The notes under the pieces: model-generated
What the model was told of the DNA's origin: nothing
The model's database searches: none
What the model saw: the letters and a program-made list of their open reading frames with translations, nothing else
Translations under genes and position numbers: made by a program
Source: Bolinopsis microptera
Taxonomy: Eukaryota > Ctenophora > Tentaculata > Lobata > Bolinopsidae
Assembly (NCBI RefSeq): GCF_026151205.1
Contig: NC_087077.1
Coordinates: 620,001 to 684,000 of the forward strand
Direction: 5' to 3'
DNA: 64,000 nt
In this document: piece after piece, positions 1 through 12,500 of the stretch
Layout: each line of letters begins with the position of its first letter
Numbering within the stretch: the stretch's first letter is position 1

Positions 1-333
1 GTTGTCCACATAAAATACGACTACTTCCTGTGTACCTTGGGGAAACTATAGCTACTAAATGTTAAATTTGCACAGATATTGGGCAAGATTAGCCTGAAAT
101 TATCGTCACGTACATTCTGAAAACCAATTGTAGAAACGGTATGATATCACGTGACAGAAGCAATTGCGGTCCCTGCTCAATGATAGCACGTGCAGAATAC
201 CAAACGAAACCTGAGATGGTATGTTTTATTTCTCTGTTAGGATTCAGGAAGTAAAACATGCACGACGCACGTGCAGGGTTACAACCAGCCACCAGGAGAA
301 ACTATCGCGACAGTCAACCCAAGATCAGCGGTA

Positions 334-444
334 CTGGTATAAGTTTAGAATCTTTAGATGGACTATAATCATTGATAGTCCATCTAAAGATTCTAAACTT
401 ACCAGTTTATAAGCACTTGATAGTATCAAGTGCTTATAAACTGG
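334..444. repeat. Two adjacent near-perfect hairpins
   Basis: Hairpin 1 has arms 341-366 and 375-400, 26 bp without mismatch, around an 8-nt loop; five further pairs (334-338 with 401-405) extend it past a 2-nt bulge. Hairpin 2 has arms 402-422 and 424-444, 21 bp without mismatch, around a single base. The two abut. Perfect pairing suggests a young inverted repeat such as a transposon relic or template-switch product; a short-RNA precursor is possible but perfect arms are atypical for animal miRNA. Confidence 0.85.
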
Positions 445-918
445 CGCACAAATTATTAGGAACGACACGGAATTATTAAAGTCTAAACGCGATCACAAAA
501 GGTTAATTACACGGATCTGTACTCATGTTGGAGCTGCTACTAGAGTAGAGTTGAACTTGAGACTTTTATTGCGTCATCCTTCAAATCATCAGTGTAACTG
601 TAAACGCTGTGTTACTTAATATTACATTATATACGCTTATTAAATGGGGGCCGAGTAGCTTGTTTAGTAGCAGTGACATAACCAGGTCAACAGTCAGCAA
701 TCAGCATTACGGTCAGAGTTGAAAATAAATCTTATGACAGCAAATGAGATAAGCCACTCCCAGTGATATTTTTCGCACTTTAAATTTGACTGTTTATCTA
801 TAACCTAATTGCTCGACGATGTCGCCAACATGCAACAATTTTATTTTGTCTTTCTTTATAACTTAAATATGTCATACTGAAAGGTCCCCTAATACCAACA
901 TGTTGAATGTTATACAAT

Positions 919-974
919 ATATGTTATACAATATATATATATATATATAAAGCCTCCAATTTTCTTACCTAGAA

Positions 975-1007
<33 letters not shown>
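919..1007. repeat. TA dinucleotide microsatellites
   Basis: Two (TA)n tracts (about 929-949 and 980-1006) are separated by about 30 bp of mixed sequence. Related TGTTATAC words lie on both sides, giving the block a rough inverted symmetry. Confidence 0.8.
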
Positions 1008-1009
<2 letters not shown>

Positions 1010-1118
1010 TACAATGTGTTATACGAACTCGAAGCTGCACGGTTCTAGGAAATAGTTTGGTTGGAGACTTGTTACTATTATATATAAATATAATCAATTA
1101 ATATCCACTATTTACTGT

Positions 1119-1162
1119 ACTTACAGTTAATATTAGTATGCAGTTTAATATTAACTGTAAGT
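1119..1162. repeat. Perfect inverted repeat, 17-bp arms
   Basis: Arms 1119-1135 (ACTTACAGTTAATATTA) and 1146-1162 are exact reverse complements around a 10-nt loop. No associated gene. Confidence 0.8.
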
Positions 1163-3521
1163 AATAGTAGCCCAAGAACTCTAGAAGTGGATGAACACCG
1201 TTATATTCAGAAACTAAGAACTATACGTCCATTGGGGCTCAATGCCGTGGACCCGTTTGGGATTCCATTATTGGATTTATCTTAAAGGTTTTCCATTGCA
1301 TTGGGGCACAAAAGTTATGTTTTTAAAAATATTCATAGGTATCGTTTTTAGTTGTGTCATTTCATTTCCAATGTTACACTTAGTAGGAACTGATATTAAC
1401 CGAGTTTCTGATTCAGGATGTTACTGAAGATAGTAATGAAAATGTTTTAACACCTCAGTACTGTGTTTTACTACAGCTCAACCTGCTCAGTCTGACTATT
1501 TGGGAATTTAAACTCTTGAGTATGCAGTTTATATAACATTAACATTGATAATCTGACGATCTGGTGGCTACTGCTGGTCTGCTGGATTTACTGGTTGAAA
1601 ATGCAACTGCCCTCAATTTTATACAAAAATAAATCCAATTAGAAACAGAGAAACGGCGAAGACTGCATATTAGGACGCAATGAAACTACCGGACCACGAT
1701 GTATGGGGACATGCCACCCCATGGCAACATTAAATATAAGATCACGGTTTATTACATGGTTGTAAGATTACGAGTTAAGAACCACTGGCAGGTGGAAATA
1801 TTATTCTAGGTAAGTTGGAGGCTTTTTCAGAAGGTCGTAAGACTAATAGTAGTAGAATCAAGCATAACGGCTCACGGCAGGTGCAATAGTAAGAACTGGT
1901 CAGCGATTCAAGCGTGATTATATAACTCCAGCCACTATTAAAGGACTTTAAAGATGCAATAATTTGGAAAAGAATTGCAGTTGGTACGGTACTGGAATTA
2001 GGGCTCGTCCCCATGGTTACAGGAGTACAATCCGTGAATTGTCAAACGGCTCAAATTCGAATGCTGGAAATGCTAGGAGAATTGTAGTCGAACCTCTGTA
2101 ACGATCCTTAAATCATTAAGCAGCAAATTAAAAACACCTGTTTTCTCATCACTACCAAGTCTGGTGTTTGTTAAATTATCGCTGAAAAATGCAGCAAAAT
2201 ACCTTGAATTCACCGCGAAACCAGCGATTTTAAAAAGGATTTAAGAGCATGGCTAATCATGAAACAGGTGGTGTCACAGCATTTAGTCCACTAATTAGTA
2301 CTTCGGCGAGGCAGATCGACAATTTGGCTTTCGGTGTACCTATCAGGTTGAAATACGTGTGGGCAAAAATTCTATGTCACTATTATTTTTTCAGCTTCCC
2401 AAAAGTGGCAGAAATCAAACAAATCGATTCAAAATTTTTGTCAAAATTTAGGGGATAAAAATCATTTACAATAATGATGACATTAGTAAAGTATCCGACT
2501 TGATTTAAAAGTGCTACAAAACTTCTTTATCTAATTCTTAAAGGGTAAGTAGAAAGATAAAGATAGAAATTATCTACTATACTCCCACGACAAAATGTAA
2601 TAACTGTGAGTATGAGTAATATGCGTAATAATTTATACCCATCTAAACCCAGAAGTCAGAATTGGACACTCAGCACTCTTTCTAGCGAGTTTCGAGTAGT
2701 TTGGTGTCTCTAAAAGGGAGATCAGATTTCGGATTATACAATACGTTAATCAAATCACGTAAGGTCAGTTATATTTACAATTGCATCAATATTCAAACGT
2801 ATTAAATCGTATTAAAGAAATGTGAACGCGAAATGTAAATCGGTAGCTTAAACTTTTGAAACCCTGAGAACATAAAACAACAAATACGGTCATCATGCTA
2901 ATAACATTGTTAAGAATAAAATATGCTCGTTTACAGCATTGTTAGCTGAAGGTTCGATTATTCATTTTATCAATTAAGTGGGGTTTAGAAACGTGTTATG
3001 TCTTATCAAAAATAAAATGAAGTCCGAGCAAGTAATATTATGTTAATCTGTAGATCTTCATAACATTCTATCCGCTTCCACAATCCATAATTCAGTGTCC
3101 CATAATCTTATCAAAATGATCATTTCTTTCAGTGCCATTGGAGTTTTTACTTTCGTCCTCTAGTTTTTGTCACTATCGTAACTCTTCTCGTTTCAGTTTA
3201 ACTAGAGGTTTTAGTTCGGGCTCTGAATGGACCCCACCCGTGGAACAATTTTATGAACTTCAAGTTTTCTTTTCCTCTTCTTACGATTGAGAGTTTTCTA
3301 GCCTCCCCTGAAACAAACGAAATGTTTATATCCCCCCCTTATATTATGTATTAAGTATGTTATTATGGTATACATGAAAGAAGGCAGCTTGTTTGTCTAC
3401 AATACCTAAGTAGAAAGTCCACTTAATGTGAACAACGGCTTGTAAAAAAGATGATTCGCGGATTATTCATGAGTTGACTTGAACCACGTGTTACAACGTC
3501 ATGTCACATGAGATTAATTAC

Positions 3522-6500
3522 CTGAGAGGTCCTGGATGTGCTGCTGGTAAAGCTGAGCTGATTTGAGAGCAAGTTTTCTCTCTACGTCACTACTCTCCTC
3601 TCCTATCCAAACAAACACGTCCTGTAAAACAATAAGTTAACTAAGTATTAGATGAAAATGAAAGAGAATCAGTTAGATATCAGTTATATATACGTCATGT
3701 AGTTTATATTGTAGATGTTAACAGTAAAGGAAAATACGATGGTAAGTAAAACTAATATAATCCAAGGTGTATTATATAATAGTTACTTACAGTTCCGCTG
3801 TCTAGAATCATCACATCTTCGTCCGACAAATCATCTTGACAGAAATCAGAACATTTCTCCGACACTGCAAAGTATCCTCTCTCATTGGAGCACCTGATGA
3901 GTATTATTTGGATTTACTTTAGGATTTTAACCAGGTTTTTGTACTTCAATTCATTTGATTTATTGACCGATGATTCAAATTAAAGTTGTAACATTAAAGC
4001 AGTTCGAAGCGTCCACCTTCCGGAACAGCATTACTACCTGAAGAGTCTGATAAGAGCCATCCAGTCAGCATTAGTGTCGTACTGCCTTCTTCCTCCTAGT
4101 GCCGACCAGAATATATCGGGCTCGTTTGTACCTTCATACAGAACTGAAACTGTGTCCACATCCTGTGGGAAAATGCAATGTCAGTAAAAGTGTTAGTGTA
4201 ACGGTGGGGGGGGGGGCCGGGGGGGGTGTAGTGTGCTCTTGTTGACTGATACTTCAAAGTTAAATATATATCCACAAATTCAGATGAAAATTTCAATGCA
4301 ATTTTTTTTTGATTTTTCAATAACTTGTAAGTATCTGAATCTCACATCGAATGCCTCTTTGCCTATCTCAATAGAAGCGTTCATGAGTTCCTCCGAGCTC
4401 CTACTACCTATCCACACGTAGAGGATAAAGCACATTTCACCATCCTTTTCAGCTGGAACTTTCAGCATGTAACAGAAACCTGGCATTTAATGAATTAAGG
4501 AAACAATCTAATAGATTAATTTTTATATTAAAACTTGCCAAATTTCCTGATATTCATAGTGGACGCTACTTTTTTATTGTTTGGTACCGCAAGTATTGGT
4601 CTTTTATCTATTGTAATAACTCGTATGATCTCATGCTACGTTTTATGACGTCACAGACCGCGTCACAATACATGCCATGACGTCACAGATTTATGTTACC
4701 TGAGTTGAGCAGGAGAGAAGAACACCCAATCTCCACACACCGTTGAGCCAGGATATTACCGTTCTGTCGGACCTGGTACAGTCGAGGTCGAGGATGGGGA
4801 GACTCTGGGTCGTTGTTTGCTGGTCTTTTTCCTGAGAAATGTTAGTGAAGTTAGTCGCTTAGTCGGTTTAAGAACGATAAAAAGGATACATAGAAGCCGA
4901 GAAGATTGCATGGCAGTATAGAGTAATCAAATCCAAGAATTTGTATCATAAATCACAACCAACTTGCACCGCCTACCCATAGTAAGCGTCTTCTATAAGA
5001 GACAATTACACTTTGCTTCGATTTTTACGATATCTATAGATTTATTAAAGATATTGAATATTTCTCCGGAAAAGGTGAGTGCTAATAACTAATGATAATA
5101 AAGCAAATGTAATCTTGAGTAGGTGAGGTAAACGTAAGAATTGTGCATTTACTTTTCAAATAGCAGTTTTTCTTCAGAAAATGTTATATGAGATGTTTTG
5201 TGGATTTCACGATTATCGTACTTGGTCTTACAAATGCAAACTACATAATCTTCAAGGAGGAGCTTTAAGCTAAAACCCAATATTGTAAAGGAAGTTGAAA
5301 TGTACTTCTCAATTTCAGATTAGCAATGTAGATTACAGAGTTGTAGACGGTATAATTTGTCAAAACAAAGGCAGAGTCTTCACAATTGCTTGCTGATATA
5401 CAGCCCGCAATTGCGAAGATGCGAAATAATGTTAAATTATGTATGCTGGATTTTCCACGAGCCAATTTTAGTGGACATAAGTAATTACCTTTGTGAATCA
5501 TGAATTGACCGTTGAAGTAAGATAGAAACTTCATATTCTCCTGCTGTTGATAACAACGTTCGTCTTCAACTGGCATCTTTATTCCTATCTTTTCTCGGAT
5601 CTTTGAACGGAACGAACTGTGGGAAGGCAAGCTAGTTTGAACGTTAGTATAGTTTTTAACTGTTTGATATCTGCTTTATAAATTCAGTCTGAGAAGTTAT
5701 GGACACCCCTCCTTATCTGGGAAACTACCACACTGCCAACCTGAGGGAATACTGGGGCCAGCACACTTTACTGGCGTCCCGGCCCTGCCAGAAGTACACC
5801 CGGCACACCAGCGCCTCTTCCTCTTCCTCCTCCTCTTCCTCGGACCCTCCTTCTTCTCCTCCATTCTCTCCTTCCTCAGTAGTCTTCTTTTTACCGGACG
5901 ACGTTTTCTTCTGGAGAATCACGTACTGTTCTAACAGATCTGTACAGTAAGAGAACGATGTGAGAACACAATATGTGAGAACACAATATGTGAGAACACA
6001 ATATGTGAGAACACAATATGTGAGAACACAATATGTGAGAACACAATATGTGAGAACACAATATGTGGACCTTTTAAAACAAGTCGCTATTAAGTTTTCG
6101 GCAAACGACATAATTTGAAATCGAACATAAAATTACAATAAAATTACAGAGTTTACAGTGATTACCAGTAATATACAATTACGGAGACTAAAAAATGGCT
6201 TACCATCGTTGAAGTCGGATATGAACATCCAGTAAGTACAGAGGAATATGTAGCAGTTCTCCGTGTAAAAGTGGCCTTGTTCTCCGGCGGGGAGGCGGGT
6301 GTAGTTCTTACCCTCCATCACGAAACAACCTGATGAAATATTTAGTTATCCACGTCATTAATTAGGGTTATAGGTCATTAATTAGGGTATGTATGGAATA
6401 TGTATAGAATATGTATAGAATATGTATGGAATATGTATGGAATATGTATGGAATATGTATGGAATATTGCCTATTGGTCAGGGTGATGGTTGAACCATCC

Positions 6501-9500
6501 CTAGCTCGCTGTTACACTTCTGAAGAATCGCAGTGTAACTCACTCATAGTTTCGAGGTTCTCTTTCCACTGCTCCCTGTAGTCGGTACAGTCAGTCTGTG
6601 ACATGGGTGGTTCTCTCTTGATGAACAACGCCGTTAGATCAACTTTCATTTCACCCTTTCCGTCCTGCAGGGGAACACTTTACATAGTGGGCCAAGATAG
6701 CCGACACTTTAAGATTAGTTCTAGGTGATGAAAATTGGTAAGGTTTGAATAAGAGTAAATATATTTGTCAATTATCGTTCACAGTTTATCGGTTCTTTTG
6801 CGATAGTCAAAACGCGACAACTAGCGCTGGATGGCGACAACTAGCGCTATCCAGCGCTAGTTGTCGCCATCCAGCGCTAGTTGTCGCTATCCAGCGCTGG
6901 ATAACGCTGGCCAGCGCAAAATATATATGTTCGATAATTGTCGCTATCCAGCGCTAGTTGTCGCCATCCAGCGCTAGTTGTCGCCATCCAGCGCTGGTTG
7001 TCGCTATCCAGCGCTAGTTGTCGCTGGCTATGCGACACTGTCGCACGCGATAGTTTGCGATGGCCAGCGCAACTGGCCATCGCAGAAAACAGTTCGATAA
7101 CTAGCGCTGGATAGCGACAACTAGCGCTGGCCAGCGCTGGCCAGCGCTAAGCGATAGCCAGCGCTGGCCAGCGCTGGCCATCGATATCCAGCGCAAAATT
7201 TTTGCGCTATTACTCGTCAGCTAGCGCTAACCAGCGCTAGCCAGCGCTAGCCAGCGCTAGCCAGCGCTGGTTAGCGCTAGCTGACGAGTAATATCGCAAC
7301 TATATTGCGCTGGCCAGCGCTGGCTGACGAGTAATACTAATATCGAGCGTGCTAAATCACTCTACAGTCGATCTTCGAGATTGTTCTAAAAGGGCCCCCG
7401 ATGGTTGTGTCCAACTTCAATCGATGTATTTTCGGACGCTAATTCCGAATCAACCCCCATGGGCCCATGACATAAGGTTCCGGTTAAAATGCTCTCCTGA
7501 CGAGATATTGGCGAAAAACTGTACATGTATCGATCACGTGATATGACCGTATAAGGAAGTTAGTCTAATTTCTCGTTATTGTTAGGGTTTCAGCATATGT
7601 TTTTGTTAAGGATTGGGTTAGGGTTAGGGTTGGGATCAGATTAGAGGGTTGGGGTTTCGAAAAGTCGTTCAGAACCAGCTAGAGTCAGAGAATGGGTTAA
7701 AAAAGGCACGTGACAGTCAAGTGTAAAGTGATTAATCATCATCCGAGTAATATCGCAAGTATATGATTTTGATACATTGCGCTGGCTAGCGCTGGTTACC
7801 GCTGGCTAGCGCTGGCTAACGCTGGATAGCGACAACTAGCGCTGGCCAGCGCTGGCTAGCGCTGGATAGCGACAACTAGCGCTGGCTAGCGCTGGCCAGC
7901 GCTAGCTGACGAGTAATAGCGCAAAAATTTTGCGCTGGATATCGATGGCCAGCGCTGGCCAGCGCTGGCTATCGCTTAGCGCTGGCCAGCGCTGGCCAGC
8001 GCTAGTTGTCGCTATCCAGCGCTAGTTATCGCTATCCAGCGCTAGTTATCGAACTGTTTTCTGCGATGGCCAGTTGCGCTGGCCATCGCAAACTATCGCG
8101 TGCGACAGTGTCGCATAGCCAGCGACAACTAGCGCTGGATAGCGACAACTAGCGCTGGATGGCGACAACTAGCGCTGGATGGCGACAACTAGCGCTGGAT
8201 AGCGACAATTATCGAACATATATATTTTGCGCTGGCCAGCGTTATCCAGCGCTGGATAGCGACAACTAGCGCTGGATGGCGACAACTAGCGCTGGATAGC
8301 GCTAGTTGTCGCCATCCAGCGCTAGTTGTCGCGTTTTGACTATCGCAAAAGAACCAGTTTATCTTGTTGAGGAAAATTTACACTTTTATTAATATACAGA
8401 AAGTGTTTTAAAGAAGGTATGTAAAAAATAAATAAAAACTCCCGAACAAATCACAAGCTCAACTCAAAATCCCAGATTTTCCACTCCACTTACCGCCACT
8501 TTCAAAGTTTCAACCTACGAACATGCAAATCATATTTCATTCCAAAAAGTTAATCAATATTTACAACTCAACAAATTCACATCTAGATCATGCAACAGTA
8601 TATGCGTTCTCGCTGAAGATCGGATTAAATCTCACGAAATATTTCCTTGTTTTTGAACTCACTGTGTTGGCAGCTGCAATGACTTTGTCGGCCGCACGTG
8701 TGAAGTCGACTGCTACGATATCGTCCCACTTGTGGAAGAACGACCTGAACATAGCACTTTCTACACCTGCAAAACATATCGTTAATTATTTTTTTTATAA
8801 TTTTTTGCCAACAAAATTTGGTGGTGTAGTGGGAGGATCATAACCATTTTCAATATTTGGGGAAGTATTCTATGCCATTTGAAAGCCGATATGCCTTCAG
8901 CATAAGCTAGCACTGACACCCGGACTCGACAGAGTTAAATTCCAATCCAAATTTCACGGGCATACATTTGAAATAATGTAAGCACCATCCTCTTAACGAT
9001 ATAGAACTCACCTTCGAAGCAAGTGTTGACAATAGCAGTAGCAGGTCGCTTGATCATCTTCAGTATCTCTATGCTGAGTTTAGCGGCAGCAGCGCGTAAC
9101 AACCTGGCAAGGATTGGAGATTATTTTTGACTACGAGGTTCACTGCTTTATTAGCTCTTGGTTATTGAGATTTGTGTAGCTTCATACAATTTTTGGTAAA
9201 GAGTAGGAACAGTACCTATCACTATGAGCTCCGACCCACACAAATACGTCAGTGAAGGAGTCAAGAAGATAAACCCTCTGTGTCCTTAACATCTGCTGCG
9301 TCATTGGGCGGTTCACTGAAAACTCCAGTTGAGGTAGTTCTAGGTAACCAACTCCTAGGTGAACCTGGAAGAATTGACACACGGTCACGTGGTGCAGTGG
9401 TATCAGCACTCGCCTCGCGAACCAGAGGTTCACAGTTCGAATCTGTTAAGGGACACTCTCTGGACAATTTTAAAAAATTTTCGCCACTAAATAAACTAAT

Positions 9501-12500
9501 ACTACGGGCTATCGGTTACAGTACCTCGTAAAGTTTAGGAGTAGGAACAGAGTAAGCGTCATCGTAGTCCTCAACTTTCTCGCCAGCAGGTTCAGATATA
9601 ACTGAAGCGTCTCCCTCCAGCATGCTGAAGAAAAGCTGCTGCTTCTCTGATTCGTACTTTGTAATAACAGTTATCCTGTTGGTTCCATGTTTAACTCGGA
9701 AAGTAACAGGGTGTAGTTCCGACAATTTTTAGGAGAATACTTAAATATGACACACACTGTCCTTGCTACAATTTTGAAATCAGCAAACGATTCATATTAG
9801 TCATCTTACTTAGCCTTGTTCTTCCTCTCTAATTTGTTGATCTTCTCCGCAAAGAGGGTTGCTTTCTTCTGCTGGGTGAGTTTGCTGAGTTTCCCAAACC
9901 ACACTACAATATCCATACCATCATCCAGCAGGTAGGAGTGTCTGTGATCTGGAGGACAAATCATTGTCACGTGACACATGTGTTAATATGTGTTAATATG
10001 TGTTAATATGTGTTAATATGTGTTAGTATGTTATAACAAGCTATTGGCCAGCTGTGAAATAACACGCAAAAACCTCAGGCTCCTCCCTCCAATGTGTGGC
10101 CACAAAAACCACAGCCAGCTCAGATAGAGACATAAATATATAACATTAACTGACTGCTAATATGAACCGGTGATATGTACAGAGTCTCCTAACTCAAAGA
10201 AACCACATTTACAGAAACCACAGTTAGTTCGAAGAGAAAGACACACAACTGTTTAGTCATAATAATGAACTGAGTGAATAGTGAGGAGTAATATTTACCT
10301 ATGGAGTCTACGTGTATCTCTACTGGCTCGAGAAGCACGTTGTTCTGACCGTGACACTTGTATAATCTCTTAACGTAAATAGTCTCCTCTACTTGGAAGA
10401 AACCACTTTCACTACCACCTTCTAACACCTCTATATCACCGTCAAAATATAGTATAAACTCGTCTGATTCGTCACCTTGCTCTTCTCTTGTCGTCCTGAA
10501 TAAACAAGTTTAAAAAAAGATGGAACCTGCTAAAGAACTGGTTGTAAGAGGAGCCTCTGTCACTTTATTTTAGAAAGCCAGCGGTCACCACTTATTGAGA
10601 AAGCAATATACTAGATAAAATGTAACAATAATAATGTAGGGGTCTTGAACTCTAAGCTGTTGAAAATTTAATGTCCCTTGAAATTTAAATTCTTCAAATT
10701 CTTACTAGTAGGGCAGAGCAAAATGTGATGAAATTTTCAAAACTATGTAATAATATACAAACTATATAAAATAATAAAGCACGAGTTAATTAGCAGGTAT
10801 TTAAAACTCACGGGGAAAATAAATATGATATATGTGTATAATATAAAAAAAGTATTACTTTTCTTAAATAAAAAGGTTATAGTAACCAATAAATAGTAAC
10901 TCCTCACTAGTAACCAGTCACTAGTAACCAGTCATAGTTACCAGTCACTAGTCACTCCTCACTACCTACCTATTATCACAACCGAGCATGTTTCGCAAGT
11001 GCACAGCGTGGATTGCAGCGCAGGCTTTCTTGTCTATCTCGCATTTGGCTCCAATCCAAAAGTGGATGTTGTACTGTAGACCGGGCAGATTGTCCCTCTG
11101 ATTCGCCTGGAGAGGATAATCTGATAAAATGCTGGAATCCTACTGAACAGAAAGCTTTAGACAGGTTACATGTTATATACACTAAGCTTTAGACAAGTTA
11201 CATGTTATATAATACAAACAATACATAGGTAGGTGAATACACTGTTACAGGTGGAATGGGAAGAGTCGAATATCTTTTTTTTAAGAAGTTAGCTTCTTGA
11301 CTGTTATCAAATATACAGTGATTAGTGAAGCAGTGACTTTTATCAGCAAAAAAAAGATTCGACCAATTGAGAACAACGGTTATTGCTCTTCAGCTTAGAA
11401 AGGAAAGAGTATAAAAAGTAGTAGTGCTTTGATAATAGCAGATTTAGATATAAACTTAGGTCTTAGAGCCTATAATGGGCTGCATTTATAACAAAGAAAA
11501 GGGGGTTGTTATAGATTCCACTCAGATTTTTAAAACTTTTACCGGTCTATTGAATTCATTAAATGATTTGTTTATTGTTGAGGGTGTCTAACCTTATAGC
11601 TGGAAAATGACCATTGCTGAAATTATCTTTATACATTGTTTGAATGACATTTTCTCATCAATACAAAGCCTTAAAACGTCTATTTCGGGATTCCGACATT
11701 TCGACATAACTTCCCTCATACTAAGAAGAGAAGTAGCCACTTACATGAAGGATAATGTAGCAGTCAGTCTCGTAGAATCGCCCGACAGCATCATCTAGCA
11801 GCAAAGGCAGGAAGTTATCTATCCTCCACATATACAGACCTTCCTCCTGAAACACAAGGAAAGTTTTAATGGGAGCAATACCAACCACAACCTTTGAGTT
11901 ATGGGAAATGTTGCCAATCTTGAATCTCATTACAGAGTCAACTAACCTGTCCAACTGAACCGTTTACAACTTCAGGGAACAGTTCCGAGTAATCCAGCGC
12001 TGGTTTCGTCAGAGCATCCGTCCACTTCTTGTGTTTTATCAGCTTTCTCTCCTCGTCCTCATTCTCATTCTTGTTAAGTCTGGCTCGTGAAGAAAGGTAG
12101 GTTGACACGCTTCCCGAGTCCTCCTTATACTCAGACATACCCTGAGGAGAGCCATGGTCACAGGAATAGAAAACATTATTACAGATAAGGTAAGGGCCGG
12201 GTTGTCTCAGACATACCCTGAGGAGAGCCATGGTCACAGGAATAGAAAACATTATTACAGATGAAGTAAGGGCCTCCTTATACTCGGACATACCCTGAGG
12301 AGAGCCATGGTCACAGGAATAGAAAACATTATTACAGATAAGGTAAGGGCCGGGTTGTCTCAGACATACCCTGAGGAGAGCCATGGTCACAGGAATAGAA
12401 AACATTATTACAGATGAAGTAAGGGCCTCCTTATACTCGGACATACCCTGAGGAGAGCCATGGTCACAGGAATAGAAAACATTATTACAGATGAAGTAAG

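Larger units (their letters stand above)
1..3521. other. No gene identified; FLII 3' side
   Basis: Left-edge stretch of 3.5 kb downstream of the last traced FLII exon. I see no convincing exon on either strand. It contains a pair of near-perfect hairpins (334-444), a TA microsatellite zone (about 919-1007) and a 17-bp-arm hairpin (1119-1162). The final FLII exon, normally about 30 residues, should lie here or to the left of the window, but I could not recognise it. Confidence 0.5.

Noticed and set aside
5699..5950. Plus-strand Ser-rich ORF
   Set aside because: Antisense of the acidic stretch of FLII exon 25.
7335..7560. Coding centre of the foldback element
   Set aside because: The 65-codon ORF lacks transposase features; the element appears non-autonomous.
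7600..7640. Telomere-like TTAGGG run
   Set aside because: Only two to three units inside the transposon centre.
6813..8345. CRISPR-like regular repeats
   Set aside because: Repeats are palindromic, irregularly spaced and inverted between halves, inside a transposon with target duplication; animal genome.
9388..9462. Functional tRNA gene
   Set aside because: Anticodon and acceptor stems do not pair; only A/B boxes and the D- and T-arms are tRNA-like.
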